NCBI RefSeq assembly: GCF_019880365.1
Contig: NZ_CP082271.1
Coordinates: forward strand, 2,294,001-2,358,000
Length of the DNA: 64,000 nucleotides
Direction of reading: 5' to 3'
DNA from: Pseudomonas sp. DNDY-54
GTDB taxonomy: Bacteria > Pseudomonadota > Gammaproteobacteria > Pseudomonadales > Pseudomonadaceae
The position numbers were made by a program, and so were the translations under genes. The notes under the pieces were generated by a model. It ran no database searches. It worked only from the letters and a program-made list of their open reading frames with translations, and was not told where the DNA came from. Positions within the stretch are counted from its first letter, which is position 1. Every line of letters begins with the position of its first letter. Positions 52,070 through 62,374 of this stretch are shown piece by piece.

Positions 52070-53233
52070 ATGAACTATTCCGGCCTCAACTTCGCTCTCG
52101 GCGAAACCGTCGACATGCTCCGCGACCAGGTGCGCGGTTTCGTTGCCAGCGAGCTGGCGCCTCGCGCCGAAGCCATCGATCGCGAAAACGTGTTCCCCAG
52201 CGACATGTGGCGCAAGTTCGGTGACATGGGCCTGCTCGGTATCACGATAGACGAGGAATACGGCGGCGCCGGGATGGGTTATCTGGCGCATGTCATCGCG
52301 CTCGAGGAAATCAGTCGCGGCTCGGCCTCGGTCGGCCTCTCTTACGGTGCGCATTCCAACCTTTGCGTCAACCAGATCAACCGCAACGGCACACCAGAGC
52401 AGAAGGCCAAGTACCTGCCCAAGCTGGTCTCCGGCGAGCACGTAGGCGCGCTGGCGATGAGCGAGCCGAACGCCGGCTCCGACGTGGTTTCGATGAAGCT
52501 GCGCGCCGATCGCAAGGGCGATCGCTTCGTCCTCAACGGCAGCAAGACCTGGATCACCAACGGCCCGGACGCCAACACCTACGTGATCTATGCCAAGACC
52601 GACCTGGACAAGGGACCGCATGGGATCACCGCGTTCATCGTCGAGCGCGACTGGAAGGGTTTCTCGCGGGGCAACAAGTTCGACAAGCTCGGCATGCGCG
52701 GCTCCAACACCTGCGAGCTGTTCTTCGATGATGTCGAAGTCCCGGAAGAGAACGTGCTGGGCGTTGAAAACGGCGGCGTGAGAGTGTTGATGAGCGGCCT
52801 GGATTACGAGCGCGTTGTCCTCTCCGGCGGTCCGGTTGGCATCATGCAGGCCTGCCTGGACGTCGTTGTGCCCTACATCCACGACCGCAAGCAGTTCGGC
52901 CAGAGCATCGGCGAGTTCCAGTTCATTCAGGGCAAGGTCGCCGACATGTACACCCAGCTCAATGCCAGCCGCGCTTACCTCTATACGGTGGCGCAGGCGT
53001 GCGACCGGGCCGAAACCACCCGCAAGGATGCCGCCGGGGTGATTCTCTACACCGCTGAAGCGGCGACCCAGATGGCATTGCAGGCGATCCAGATTCTGGG
53101 CGGCAATGGCTACATCAACGAATTTCCAACGGGCCGTCTGCTGCGCGACGCCAAGCTCTACGAGATCGGCGCGGGCACCAGCGAGATCCGCCGCATGCTG
53201 ATCGGCCGCGAGCTTTTCAACGAAACCAAATAA
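52070..53233 (+). CDS. liuA: Isovaleryl-CoA dehydrogenase
   Basis: A 387-residue FAD enzyme that oxidises isovaleryl-CoA to 3-methylcrotonyl-CoA. The start [22 protein letters not shown] matches Pseudomonas Liu[14 protein letters not shown] and GSKTWITNG are the flavin site. The catalytic Glu is in [12 protein letters not shown], the position peculiar to isovaleryl-CoA dehydrogenases, and the usual C-terminal Glu is Gly ([12 protein letters not shown]). I chose the ATG at 52070 over an in-frame one at 52028 because it matches the family start and is preceded by AGGTGG. Confidence 0.95.
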   Translation: MNYSGLNFALGETVDMLRDQVRGFVASELAPRAEAIDRENVFPSDMWRKFGDMGLLGITIDEEYGGAGMGYLAHVIALEEISRGSASVGLSYGAHSNLCVNQINRNGTPEQKAKYLPKLVSGEHVGALAMSEPNAGSDVVSMKLRADRKGDRFVLNGSKTWITNGPDANTYVIYAKTDLDKGPHGITAFIVERDWKGFSRGNKFDKLGMRGSNTCELFFDDVEVPEENVLGVENGGVRVLMSGLDYERVVLSGGPVGIMQACLDVVVPYIHDRKQFGQSIGEFQFIQGKVADMYTQLNASRAYLYTVAQACDRAETTRKDAAGVILYTAEAATQMALQAIQILGGNGYINEFPTGRLLRDAKLYEIGAGTSEIRRMLIGRELFNETK

Positions 53234-53264
53234 GACAAAGCAGCAGAGACGGAACGCAGAAACC

Positions 53265-53334
53265 GTAGGGTGGGCTTCAGCCCACCATTCCCGGAGGTGG
53301 TGGGCTGAAGCGGAACGCCGCCCGGCCCGCCCTA
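53265..53334. repeat. Dispersed copy of the GTGGGCTTCAGCCCAC repeat with degraded partner
   Basis: GTAGGGTGGGCTTCAGCCCACC at 53265-53286, then an inverted partner starting GGTGGGCTGAAG at 53298 that is interrupted by about 15 bp before CCGCCCTAC. It lies in the gap between liuA and liuB. Confidence 0.75.
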
Positions 53335-53400
53335 CCCGGGAGGAAGCGCCACTCCGGCCTTCGTCCAGCTTCAGTCTTCACCGCTCTTTTCGAGGGTTCT

Positions 53401-55008
53401 ATGGCCATCCTGAATACCCAGATCAACACCCGCTCGCCCGAGTTCGCAGCCAATCGCGACGCGATGCTCGGGCAGGTGGAAAGCCTCCGCACGCTGCTCG
53501 GCAAAATCAGCGAGGGCGGCGGTGAGAAAGCCCAGCAGCGCCATGTATCCCGCGGCAAATTGCTCGTGCGTGACCGCATCAACGCCCTCCTCGACCCCGG
53601 CTCGGCGTTTCTCGAAGTCGCCCCGTTGGCGGCCTATGAAGTCTATGGCGAAGACGTCGCCGCCGCGGGCGTGGTGGCCGGCATAGGCCGGGTCGAAGGC
53701 GTCGAATGCATGATCATCGCCAACGACGCCACGGTGAAAGGCGGCAGCTACTACCCGCTTACGGTGAAGAAGCACCTGCGTGCGCAATCCATCGCCCAGC
53801 AGAATCGCTTGCCGTGTATCTATCTGGTGGATTCGGGCGGCGCCAACCTGCCGCGTCAGGACGAGGTCTTTCCGGACCGCGAACACTTCGGTCGCATCTT
53901 CTTCAACCAGGCCAACATGAGTGCGATGGGCATCCCGCAGCTGGCCGTGGTGATGGGCTCCTGCACCGCGGGCGGTGCCTACGTTCCGGCGATGGCTGAC
54001 GAAACCATCATGGTGCGTAACCAGGCGACGATCTTTCTTGCCGGCCCGCCGTTGGTCAAGGCCGCTACCGGTGAGGTGGTGACCGCCGAAGACCTGGGCG
54101 GTGCCGACGTGCATTGCAAAATCTCCGGCGTAGCCGACCACTACGCTGAGAGCGACGAGCACGCGCTGGCGATCGCCAGGCGCTGCGTGGCCAACCTCAA
54201 CTGGCAAAAGCTTGGCCAAGTACAGAGCCGCCAGCCGCGGGCGCCGCTGTATGCCGCGGACGAACTGTACGGCGTGATCCCGGCTCAGTCGAAGCAGCCC
54301 TACGATGTTCGCGAAGTGATCGCGCGGTTGGTCGACGGCAGCGAATTCGATGAGTTCAAGGCACTGTTCGGCAACACGCTGGTTTGCGGCTTCGCCACGC
54401 TGCACGGCTACCCGATCGCGATCCTGGCGAACAACGGCATCCTGTTCGCTGAAGCCGCGCAGAAAGGTGCGCACTTTATCGAGCTGGCCTGCCAGCGTGG
54501 CATCCCGCTGGTGTTCCTGCAGAACATCACCGGCTTCATGGTTGGGCAGAAATACGAAACCGGTGGCATCGCTAAGCACGGCGCCAAGCTGGTTACCGCC
54601 GTCGCTTGCGCGCAGGTGCCGAAGTTTACGGTGGTCATCGGCGGCAGCTTTGGCGCCGGTAACTACGGCATGTGCGGTCGTGCCTACGATCCTCGATTTT
54701 TGTGGATGTGGCCGAACGCACGCATTGGCGTCATGGGTGGTGAACAGGCCGCGGGCGTGCTGGTGCAAGTCAAGCGCGAGCAGGCCGAGCGTAGCGGGCA
54801 GACGTTCTCGGATGACGATGAAGCGCAGCTCAAACAACCGATCCTCGAACAGTACGAGCGCCAGGGGCACCCCTACTACTCCAGTGCGCGTCTGTGGGAT
54901 GACGGCGTGATTGATCCGGCGCAGACGCGCGACGTTCTGGGCCTGGCAATTTCAGCCAGCCTCAACGCGCCAATCGAGCCCACCCGGTTCGGTGTGTTCC
55001 GGATGTGA
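53401..55008 (+). CDS. liuB: 3-methylcrotonyl-CoA carboxylase beta subunit (carboxyltransferase)
   Basis: A 535-residue carboxyltransferase that moves CO2 from biotin to 3-methylcrotonyl-CoA. Features are [75 protein letters not shown] and, in the second half, [76 protein letters not shown]. Length and motifs match MccB. It works with LiuD encoded two genes downstream. Confidence 0.95.
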   Translation: MAILNTQINTRSPEFAANRDAMLGQVESLRTLLGKISEGGGEKAQQRHVSRGKLLVRDRINALLDPGSAFLEVAPLAAYEVYGEDVAAAGVVAGIGRVEGVECMIIANDATVKGGSYYPLTVKKHLRAQSIAQQNRLPCIYLVDSGGANLPRQDEVFPDREHFGRIFFNQANMSAMGIPQLAVVMGSCTAGGAYVPAMADETIMVRNQATIFLAGPPLVKAATGEVVTAEDLGGADVHCKISGVADHYAESDEHALAIARRCVANLNWQKLGQVQSRQPRAPLYAADELYGVIPAQSKQPYDVREVIARLVDGSEFDEFKALFGNTLVCGFATLHGYPIAILANNGILFAEAAQKGAHFIELACQRGIPLVFLQNITGFMVGQKYETGGIAKHGAKLVTAVACAQVPKFTVVIGGSFGAGNYGMCGRAYDPRFLWMWPNARIGVMGGEQAAGVLVQVKREQAERSGQTFSDDDEAQLKQPILEQYERQGHPYYSSARLWDDGVIDPAQTRDVLGLAISASLNAPIEPTRFGVFRM

Positions 55009-55045
55009 GCCGCGCTCACGCCCCCTGTGCCCAAGGATTTATGTC

Positions 55046-55849
55046 ATGACCGATTTCACCACGCTGCAACTTGAGCTGGACCCCCGCGGCTTCGCCACCC
55101 TCTGGCTGAATCGCCCGGAAAAGAACAACGCCTTCAACGCCGAAATGATTCGCGAGCTGGTGCTCGCCCTGGACCAGGTCCAGTCGAACAAGACGCTGCG
55201 ATTCCTGTTGCTGCGCGGGCGCGGCAAACACTTCTCGGCAGGCGCTGATCTCGCCTGGATGCAGCAGTCAGCCAAACTGGATTTTGAGGCCAACCTCAAC
55301 GATGCCCGCGAACTGGGTGAAATGATGTACAGCCTCTATCACCTGAAGCTACCAACCCTGGCGGTGGTCCAAGGCGCTGCGTTCGGTGGCGCGGTGGGGC
55401 TGATCGCTTGCTGCGACATGGCCATCGGCGCTGCCGACGCACAGTTTTCGTTGTCTGAAGTCCGCATCGGTCTCGCGCCGGCAGTAATCAGCCCCTTCGT
55501 GGTCAAAGCGATCGGTGAACGCGCCACGCGTCGCTACGCCATGACCGGCGAGCGATTCAGTGGCGAGCGGGCCCGCGAGCTTGGCCTGCTGTCGGAAACC
55601 TATCCAGCCGAAGCGCTGGACGACAGCCTTTGTGGCTGGATTGACACCCTTCTGCTGAACAGCCCGCAGGCGATGCGTGCCAGTAAGGACTTGATGCGTG
55701 AAGCCAGCAGCGGCTCGTTGAGCCCTGCGCTTCGTCGTTACACCGAGAACAGCATTGCGCGCATCCGCGTCAGCCCTGAAGGTCAGGAAGGGTTGAACGC
55801 CTTCCTTGAAAAGCGCAAACCGAACTGGACGCAGGAGCCACAACAATGA
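55046..55849 (+). CDS. liuC: 3-methylglutaconyl-CoA hydratase
   Basis: A 267-residue crotonase superfamily enzyme, hydrating 3-methylglutaconyl-CoA to HMG-CoA. It has HFSAGADLAWMQQSA (oxyanion hole) and LSEVRIGLAPAVISPFV with one catalytic Glu. At the first Glu position the sequence is FGGAVGLIACCD, with Gly in place of Glu; I believe Pseudomonas LiuC shares this. The ATG at 55046 lies between liuB and liuD and the stop overlaps the liuD start by 4 bp (ATGA). Confidence 0.9.
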   Translation: MTDFTTLQLELDPRGFATLWLNRPEKNNAFNAEMIRELVLALDQVQSNKTLRFLLLRGRGKHFSAGADLAWMQQSAKLDFEANLNDARELGEMMYSLYHLKLPTLAVVQGAAFGGAVGLIACCDMAIGAADAQFSLSEVRIGLAPAVISPFVVKAIGERATRRYAMTGERFSGERARELGLLSETYPAEALDDSLCGWIDTLLLNSPQAMRASKDLMREASSGSLSPALRRYTENSIARIRVSPEGQEGLNAFLEKRKPNWTQEPQQ

Positions 55850-57744
55850 TCACCACTCTCCTGGTCGCCAACCGCGGCGAGATTGCCTGTCGCGTGATGC
55901 GCACGGCCAAGGCCATGGGCCTGACCACCGTTGCGGTACACAGCGCCATTGACCGCAACGCCCGTCACGCGCGCGAGGCCGACATCCGTATCGACCTCGG
56001 TGGCGCCAAACCCGCTGAAAGCTATCTGCTGGTCGAGAAATTGATCGCCGCCGCCAAATCCAGTGGCGCCCAGGCGATTCACCCCGGTTATGGCTTCCTC
56101 TCTGAGAACGCGGGGTTCGCGCGCGCCATCGAGGACGCCGGGCTGATTTTCCTCGGCCCGCCCGCCTCGGCCATCGATGCCATGGGCAGCAAATCCGCCG
56201 CCAAGGCGCTGATGGAAAAAGCCGGTGTGCCGTTGGTGCCGGGCTATCACGGCGAAGCGCAGGACGTGGAAACCTTCCGAGTCGCGGCAGAGAAAATTGG
56301 CTACCCAGTGCTGCTCAAGGCCACCGCCGGCGGCGGCGGTAAAGGCATGAAAGTCGTCGAGCGCGAAGCCGACCTGGCTGAAGCGCTGCAGTCAGCTCAA
56401 CGCGAGGCACAGTCCTCGTTCGGCGATTCGCGCATGCTGGTCGAGAAATATGTACTCAAGCCGCGCCATGTGGAGATTCAGGTATTCGCCGATCAGCACG
56501 GGAGCTGCCTGTATCTCAACGAGCGCGACTGTTCGATCCAGCGCCGACATCAGAAGGTCGTGGAAGAAGCCCCCGCGCCGGGCCTCTCCCCTGAGCTGCG
56601 CCGCGCCATGGGTGAAGCGGCAGTAAAAGCTGCGCAAGCCATTGGCTACGTCGGCGCCGGCACCGTGGAGTTTCTGCTCGACGCGCGCGGCGAATTCTTC
56701 TTCATGGAAATGAACACCCGTCTGCAAGTCGAGCATCCAGTCACCGAGGCCATCACGGGACTCGATCTGGTGGCCTGGCAGATCCGCGTGGCGCGTGGTG
56801 AGCCGCTGCCGATCAGCCAGGATCAGGTTCCGCTGACTGGCCACGCCATTGAAGTGCGCCTGTATGCCGAAGACCCAGACAATGACTTCCTGCCCGCTAC
56901 CGGGACGCTCGATCTTTATCGCGAATCCGCCGCCGGCCCAGGTCGTCGAGTCGACAGCGGCGTCGCCGAGGGCGATACGGTGTCGCCTTTCTACGACCCC
57001 ATGCTCGGCAAGCTGATCGCCTGGGGCGAGAACCGCGAGGAGGCGCGCCTTCGTTTGCTGGCCATGCTCGACGAAACCTGTGTCGGCGGCGTGCGGACCA
57101 ATCTGGCGTTTCTGCGGCGCGTAATAGGTCATCCCGCCTTTGCGGCGGCCGAGCTGGACACCGGTTTCATTCCGCGCCACGAAGCCGAGCTGATGCGCAC
57201 GCCCGGCGAATTGGCGGATGCGTTCTGGCAACTGGCGGGCGAGCTTTTCGTACAGACCGAGCCGGCCAAACAACGAGACGACGACGCCCATTCCCCCTGG
57301 GCCAGGCGTGACGGCCTACGCTTTGGCATGCCCGCGCGGGTGGGCGTGCACCTGGTGTGCAACGGTGAAAGCCGCCTCGTGCGTATCGATACCGCGCCTC
57401 AGCCTCGTGAACGTCAGCCCAAAGCCATTCGCCAGGGCAACACGCTGTATCTGGAATGGAACGGTGAGCTGCAAGCCGTTACCGCTTTCGATCCGATTGC
57501 CGAGGTGGAGGCCAGCCACCAGCATCACGGCGGCCTCACCGCACCCATGAACGGCAGCATCGTGCGAGTGCTGGTCGAGGTCGGGCAGCAGGTCGAAGCC
57601 GGTGCCACACTGGTCGTACTGGAAGCGATGAAAATGGAACACAGCATCCGCGCTCAGCAGGCAGGCGTGGTCAAAGGTCTGTTCTGCGCTGAAGGCGACA
57701 TGGTCAATGAAGGCGCGGTATTACTCGAAATGGAAGAGGCGTGA
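55846..57744 (+). CDS. liuD: 3-methylcrotonyl-CoA carboxylase alpha subunit (biotin carboxylase/BCCP)
   Basis: A 632-residue biotin enzyme. The biotin carboxylase half contains LVANRGEIACRVMRTAKAMG, HPGYGFLSENAGFA, KATAGGGGKGMKVV (ATP-grasp), FFMEMNTRLQVEHPVTE and the RQ-type loops. The C-terminal carrier ends with APMNGSIVRV and VVLEAMKMEHSI, whose Lys carries biotin. No gap or frameshift is seen. It is co-translated with liuC. Confidence 0.95.
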   Translation: MITTLLVANRGEIACRVMRTAKAMGLTTVAVHSAIDRNARHAREADIRIDLGGAKPAESYLLVEKLIAAAKSSGAQAIHPGYGFLSENAGFARAIEDAGLIFLGPPASAIDAMGSKSAAKALMEKAGVPLVPGYHGEAQDVETFRVAAEKIGYPVLLKATAGGGGKGMKVVEREADLAEALQSAQREAQSSFGDSRMLVEKYVLKPRHVEIQVFADQHGSCLYLNERDCSIQRRHQKVVEEAPAPGLSPELRRAMGEAAVKAAQAIGYVGAGTVEFLLDARGEFFFMEMNTRLQVEHPVTEAITGLDLVAWQIRVARGEPLPISQDQVPLTGHAIEVRLYAEDPDNDFLPATGTLDLYRESAAGPGRRVDSGVAEGDTVSPFYDPMLGKLIAWGENREEARLRLLAMLDETCVGGVRTNLAFLRRVIGHPAFAAAELDTGFIPRHEAELMRTPGELADAFWQLAGELFVQTEPAKQRDDDAHSPWARRDGLRFGMPARVGVHLVCNGESRLVRIDTAPQPRERQPKAIRQGNTLYLEWNGELQAVTAFDPIAEVEASHQHHGGLTAPMNGSIVRVLVEVGQQVEAGATLVVLEAMKMEHSIRAQQAGVVKGLFCAEGDMVNEGAVLLEMEEA

Positions 57745-57777
57745 AGCCGAACGAGCCGGCGCTAGCACCGGCGAATT

Positions 57778-57842
57778 GGTGGGCTGAAGCCCACCCTACG
57801 GTGGCAGACCTGCAGCTTGTGTAGGGTGGGCTTCAGCCCACC
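57778..57842. repeat. Inverted pair of the GTGGGCTTCAGCCCAC hairpin repeat
   Basis: GGTGGGCTGAAGCCCACCCTAC (57778-57799) and GTAGGGTGGGCTTCAGCCCACC (57821-57842) are exact inverted copies 21 bp apart, in the liuD-liuE gap. Relative to the tandem array their order is reversed. Confidence 0.85.
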
Positions 57843-57973
57843 GGATTTGTCAAACCGCGCGGGCCTGCTCGGCGCAACCTTGGCGGGCCGAAGCCCACTC
57901 GGTCGACGACCGACCGCGACAACTTAACGACACGGGTGAACGACATGATGAGCTTTCACCCCCTGGAGGACAT

Positions 57974-58876
57974 ATGAGCCTGCCCAAACAGGTCCGCCTG
58001 GTCGAAGTCGGCCCGCGAGACGGCTTGCAGAATGAAAAGCAACCGATCAGCGTCGCCGACAAGGTGCGGCTGGTCGATGACCTCACTGCCGCCGGCGTGC
58101 GCTACATCGAGGTGGGTAGTTTCGTGTCGCCCAAGTGGGTGCCGCAGATGGCAGGCTCAGCCGATGTCTTTGCGCAAATCAGGCAGAAACCTGGCGTAAC
58201 CTACGCGGCACTTACGCCCAACCTCATAGGCCTCGAAGCCGCGATCGAAGCGGGTGTCAGCGAAGTTGCGGTATTCGGCGCGGCGTCCGAAGCCTTCTCA
58301 CAGAAAAACATCAACTGTTCCATCGACGAGAGCCTGGCACGCTTTGCGCCGCTGATGGAGGCCGCCCGTGAGAGCGGTATCCAGGTGCGCGGCTACGTGT
58401 CATGCGTGCTGGGCTGCCCTTATGAAGGTGAAATCGACCCGAAGCGCGTCGCCCATGTTGCGCTCGAGCTGTTCGCCATGGGCTGCTACGAGGTATCGCT
58501 GGGCGACACCATTGGTACCGGCACGCCGGGCAAGACGCGCCAGCTGTTCGAGACCGTTAGCCGCGACGTTCCCCGCGACAAACTCGCCGGGCACTTTCAC
58601 GACACCTACGGCCAGGCGCTGGCGAACATCTATGCCAGCCTGCAGGAAGGCATTTCCACTTTCGACAGTTCAGTCGCGGGGCTCGGCGGCTGCCCCTACG
58701 CGAAAGGCGCCAGTGGCAACGTAGCCAGCGAGGATGTGCTCTACATGCTGGAAGGCCTCGGCATTGAGACCGGAATCGACCTGACGTCGCTAATCGCTGC
58801 CGGGCAGCGCATCAGTGACGTGCTGGGACGGCCGAACGGCTCGCGGGTAGCTCGGGCGCGTCTCAGCACGCAGTGA
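57974..58876 (+). CDS. liuE: Hydroxymethylglutaryl-CoA lyase
   Basis: A 300-residue TIM-barrel lyase cleaving HMG-CoA to acetyl-CoA and acetoacetate, the end of the leucine pathway. LVEVGPRDGLQNEKQPI, VGSFVSPKWVPQMA, GDTIGTGTPGKTR, HFHDTYGQALANI and the active-site Cys loop GLGGCPYAKGASGNVASED are all present. GAGGACAT precedes the ATG. It is separated from liuD by about 230 bp with hairpin repeats, so its expression may be partly independent. Confidence 0.95.
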   Translation: MSLPKQVRLVEVGPRDGLQNEKQPISVADKVRLVDDLTAAGVRYIEVGSFVSPKWVPQMAGSADVFAQIRQKPGVTYAALTPNLIGLEAAIEAGVSEVAVFGAASEAFSQKNINCSIDESLARFAPLMEAARESGIQVRGYVSCVLGCPYEGEIDPKRVAHVALELFAMGCYEVSLGDTIGTGTPGKTRQLFETVSRDVPRDKLAGHFHDTYGQALANIYASLQEGISTFDSSVAGLGGCPYAKGASGNVASEDVLYMLEGLGIETGIDLTSLIAAGQRISDVLGRPNGSRVARARLSTQ

Positions 58877-58919
58877 CCCGTTCGGATGAACAGCCATAGA
58901 TGAAAAACAAGAGGCTTAC

Positions 58920-59615
58920 ATGAACAAGATCTACCCTAACGCCCAGCAGGCTCTGGACGGCCTGGTCGAGGACGGCATGACGCTGGCCGTCGGCGGCTTT
59001 GGCCTGTGCGGCATCCCTGAAGCGTTGATCGAGGCGCTCCGTGATTCAGCGAAGAAAAACCTCACCGTGATCAGCAACAACGCGGGCGTGGACGGCTTCG
59101 GTCTCGGCCTGCTGCTGGAAACGCGGCAGGTGCGCAAGATGATTTCCTCCTACGTGGGTGAGAACAAGGAGTTCGAGCGGCAGTACCTCGCCGGTGAGCT
59201 GGAGCTGGAATTCACACCCCAGGGCACGCTGGCCGAGAAGCTACGCGCTGGCGGCTCGGGTATCCCGGCGTTCTACACAAAGACCGGCTACGGCACGCTG
59301 ATCGCCGAGGGCAAGGAGACCCGCCAGTTCAAGGGCGAGTGGTATGTCATGGAAGAATCGCTGACCGCCGACATCGCCTTGGTCAAGGCCTACAAAGCGG
59401 ACAAAGCCGGCAACCTGGTCTTCAACAAGACCGCACGCAACTTCAACCCGCTCGCCGCCATGGCCGGCAAGGTCTGCGTGGTAGAGGTCGATCATTTGGT
59501 GGAAACCGGGGAGTTGGACCCCGATCAGATCCACCTTCCCGGCGTTTACGTGCAGCGCATCATTCATAACCCGAACGCCGAGAAGCGCATCGAAAAACGT
59601 ACGGTGAGGAGCTGA
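58920..59615 (+). CDS. 3-oxoacid CoA-transferase subunit A (SCOT/AtoD-like)
   Basis: A 231-residue subunit with the oxyanion glycine loop [19 protein letters not shown], then [15 protein letters not shown] and a C-terminal [21 protein letters not shown] typical of succinyl-CoA:acetoacetate CoA-transferase subunit A. With subunit B it converts acetoacetate made by LiuE to acetoacetyl-CoA, which a thiolase can split. It begins 43 bp after liuE and ends two bases before subunit B. Confidence 0.92.
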   Translation: MNKIYPNAQQALDGLVEDGMTLAVGGFGLCGIPEALIEALRDSAKKNLTVISNNAGVDGFGLGLLLETRQVRKMISSYVGENKEFERQYLAGELELEFTPQGTLAEKLRAGGSGIPAFYTKTGYGTLIAEGKETRQFKGEWYVMEESLTADIALVKAYKADKAGNLVFNKTARNFNPLAAMAGKVCVVEVDHLVETGELDPDQIHLPGVYVQRIIHNPNAEKRIEKRTVRS

Positions 59616-59617
59616 TC

Positions 59618-60244
59618 ATGGCCTGGACACGTGAACAGATGGCGCAGCGCGCCGCGCAGGAATTGCAGGATGGCTTCTATGTGAATCTCGGTATTGGATT
59701 GCCGACCCTTGTCGCCAACTACATCCCCGAGGGCATGGATGTCTGGCTGCAAAGCGAGAACGGCCTGCTTGGCATCGGCCCCTTTCCCACCGAAGACGAG
59801 ATCGACCCGGATCTGATCAATGCCGGCAAACAGACCGTCACCGCCCTGCCCGGTAGCGCCTTTTTCGATAACGCCATGAGCTTCGGCATGATCCGCGGCG
59901 GCCATATCAACCTGGCCATTCTGGGCGCCATGCAGGTCTCCGAGAAAGGCGACCTGGCGAACTGGATGATCCCCGGCAAGATGGTCAAGGGGATGGGCGG
60001 CGCGATGGATCTGGTGGCCGGCGTCAAGCGTGTCGTCGTCCTGATGGAGCACACGGCGAAGGGCGCGCACAAGATCATCAAAGCGTGCGACCTGCCGCTG
60101 ACCGGTGTGGGCGTGGTTGACCGGATCATTACGGACCTCGGCGTGCTGGATGTCACCGAGCAAGGCTTGAAGCTGGTTGAACTGGCGGATGGCGTGAGCG
60201 TCGAGCAAATCCAGGAAGCCACCGGCTGCGCTATTCAGCAGTAA
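59618..60244 (+). CDS. 3-oxoacid CoA-transferase subunit B
   Basis: A 208-residue subunit carrying the catalytic Glu in [15 protein letters not shown], whose thioester forms the covalent CoA intermediate. It also has [20 protein letters not shown] and [23 protein letters not shown]. Length and motifs match ScoB/AtoA. It is the last structural gene before the liuR-like regulator. Confidence 0.93.
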   Translation: MAWTREQMAQRAAQELQDGFYVNLGIGLPTLVANYIPEGMDVWLQSENGLLGIGPFPTEDEIDPDLINAGKQTVTALPGSAFFDNAMSFGMIRGGHINLAILGAMQVSEKGDLANWMIPGKMVKGMGGAMDLVAGVKRVVVLMEHTAKGAHKIIKACDLPLTGVGVVDRIITDLGVLDVTEQGLKLVELADGVSVEQIQEATGCAIQQ

Positions 60245-60372
60245 CCAGGCATGGCCCGATGCCACTGTGCATTGGGCCAATGCAGCATGTAGTCTTGGCA
60301 CGCAATAAACCCGTACAAAACGCGCCCGGCTCGTTGAGAGCCGCGGGTGGATAAGCAGGACTGGAATCCTTC

Positions 60373-60768
60373 ATGGCAAAGCAGACGTACAGCATTTCCG
60401 ATTTAGCCAACGAGCTCGACATTACCACCCGCGCCATCCGCTTCTATGAAGAACAGGGCATGCTTTCACCGAAACGGCGTGGACAGGAGCGTATCTACAC
60501 GCCGAAGGATCGCGTCGCGCTCAAGTTGATCCTGCGCGGCAAGCGCATCGGATTTTCGCTGGCCGAATGCAAGACACTGATCGAGCTTTACGATCCCAAG
60601 GCCGGCAACCAGAAACAGTTGAACATCATGCTCGGGATGATTGCTGAACGACGTGAGCAGCTAGAGCAGCAGCTTCTCGATATTCAGCAGATGCAGCTTG
60701 AACTCGATACCGCCGAGGAGCGTTGCCTGACCGCGCTGAAGACGACGCTAGGTCAAGAAGCAAGCTGA
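60373..60768 (+). CDS. liuR: MerR family regulator, probable LiuR
   Basis: A 131-residue MerR protein. The HTH and wing are YSISDLANELDITTRAIRFYEEQGMLSPKRRGQERIYTPKDR, then a dimerisation coiled coil (NIMLGMIAERREQLEQQLLDIQQMQLELD). This matches LiuR, the regulator of leucine and isovalerate genes. In P. aeruginosa it precedes liuA; here it lies after the CoA-transferase genes. It should bind the TTACGTTAACGTAA palindromes near liuA and livG (inference). Confidence 0.85.
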   Translation: MAKQTYSISDLANELDITTRAIRFYEEQGMLSPKRRGQERIYTPKDRVALKLILRGKRIGFSLAECKTLIELYDPKAGNQKQLNIMLGMIAERREQLEQQLLDIQQMQLELDTAEERCLTALKTTLGQEAS

Positions 60769-61184
60769 TTCCGAGCCCCATCTCGCCTCAGCCAAGTGGC
60801 CGAGCGAAGGTGCGCATTTACACCTTTCCCGCGCGATTGATTGCACCTACCCCGCCGCTGTATGCAGCGGCGATGCCATGCCCGCCACCCTCACGGTCCA
60901 GCGAAATAGACATCAGTCCGGACTTATGGACATTCGCATGACCCATCAGTCCGGAGGTCCGTCACGCTGGACACTCGTAACGCCTCTCCAAGTATCCGGA
61001 CCCTCTGGAACAGGCATTTCAGCGCATCTCGGCAGTCAGGCACAGAACCTGCTAAGTGATAAGCGCTAAAGCCAGAACACCTGGCGGAAGGGCAGCCGGA
61101 TGATGCGCTTTCGCTTTCGGCTGCGTTGCGCGCCGCGCTGCAGCCTTCTGGTTATCAGAACAACAAAAACAAGGAAAACCCGAA
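60769..61184. other. Intergenic region with paired direct repeats upstream of the TRAP operon
   Basis: About 416 bases without a gene. CATCAGTCCGGA occurs at 60911-60922 and again at 60944-60955, exactly 33 bp apart, about three helical turns. The pair may be an operator for the TRAP genes. No other structure is clear. Confidence 0.5.
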
Positions 61185-62270
61185 ATGTCCGTTAAGAAGA
61201 AGCTTTCCCGTCTCGCCTGCGCCATCGGCGCCACCACTGTTGTCAGCGCCGCTCTGCTCAGCAGTAACGCGATGGCCACCGAGAAGATTCGCTGGCAGGT
61301 GCCGCTGGCCTTCCCCTCTCACCTTGTTGGCCTGACGACACCGGTCAAGCGTCTTTCCGAGTCGCTCAAGGCCATCTCCGGTGGCGACATTCAGCTGCGC
61401 TACTACGAGCCCGGCGAGCTGGTGCCGCCGTTTGAGATCATGGATGCGGTGAGCAACGGCAAATATCCGGCCGGCTATACCTGGATTGGCTATGACCAGG
61501 GCACTATCCCGGCGCTCCCCCTGTATTCCGGTGCGCCTTTCAATATGGAGCCTCCCGCTTACCTCGCGTGGTACTACGAGGGCGACGGCAAGAAGCTGCT
61601 GGAAGAGATCTATGCCGAACGCAACATCCACCCGATGCTGTGCAGCATCATCGGGCCGGAAGGCGCCGGCTGGTTCGCCAAGCCCATCGAGAAACTGGAC
61701 GACATCGACGGGCTGCGGATTCGCTTTGCCGGCATCGGCGGCAAGGTGCTGGAAAAGCTAGGCGCCTCAGTCACCATGATTCCAGGCGGAGAGATCTATC
61801 AGGCGCTGGAACGCAAAACCATTGACGCCACTGAGTTCTCCCAGCCGGCCATCGATAAGATGCTGGGCCTCGACCAGATCATCAAAAACTACATCATGCC
61901 GGGCTGGCACCAGACGCTGACCACCTCGCACCTGCTGGTAAACAAGGGCGTTTGGGACAAGCTGGAGCCGCAGAGCCGCGCACTGATCGAGATGGGCTGT
62001 GAATCCGCCACGCTCAAAGGTTTCGCCGAAAGCGAGTGGGCTCAGCCGACCGCGCTGCGTGACTATGAAAAGCAGGGTGTAAAGGCCCAGGTGCTGCCCG
62101 AAGAGGTGCTACGCGAGCTGGAGCGAGTGACCACCGAAGTGCTCGACGAGATCGCCGCCGAAGACGAGATGTTCAAGCGCGTGCTGACCAGCCAGCGTGA
62201 GTTCATGCAGCACCACTCCGTGTGGCACGGCAAGGGCTACCTGCCGCGTGATTACTACCAGTACGAGTAA
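61185..62270 (+). CDS. TRAP transporter periplasmic substrate-binding protein (DctP family)
   Basis: A 361-residue protein with a signal peptide (cleavage near NAMATEK) and the DctP fold: IRWQVPLAFPSHLVG, GGDIQLRYYEPGELVPPFEIMDAVSNGKYPAGYTW, IDGLRIRFAGIGGKVLEKLGASVTMIPGGEIYQALERKTIDATEF, and PGWHQ. The conserved Arg in RIRFAG binds the ligand carboxylate. The YTWIGYDQGTIPALPLYSGAPF style is that of extracytoplasmic receptors for oxo- or hydroxy-acids. It is first of a dctPQM operon. Confidence 0.92.
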   Translation: MSVKKKLSRLACAIGATTVVSAALLSSNAMATEKIRWQVPLAFPSHLVGLTTPVKRLSESLKAISGGDIQLRYYEPGELVPPFEIMDAVSNGKYPAGYTWIGYDQGTIPALPLYSGAPFNMEPPAYLAWYYEGDGKKLLEEIYAERNIHPMLCSIIGPEGAGWFAKPIEKLDDIDGLRIRFAGIGGKVLEKLGASVTMIPGGEIYQALERKTIDATEFSQPAIDKMLGLDQIIKNYIMPGWHQTLTTSHLLVNKGVWDKLEPQSRALIEMGCESATLKGFAESEWAQPTALRDYEKQGVKAQVLPEEVLRELERVTTEVLDEIAAEDEMFKRVLTSQREFMQHHSVWHGKGYLPRDYYQYE

Positions 62271-62374
62271 CCGTCAGAGCCGAGGGACGTCCGTCCCTCG
62301 CTTGGATGCGGGTCGTTGCAAGCCCAAGTTGTTGGCCTGCAACGGCTCACCCGTACCGAATCACCGAGGTGGTC

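Noticed and set aside
53371..54870. 499-codon - strand frame opposite liuB
   Set aside because: Antisense shadow of the carboxyltransferase gene, which carries all family motifs on the + strand.
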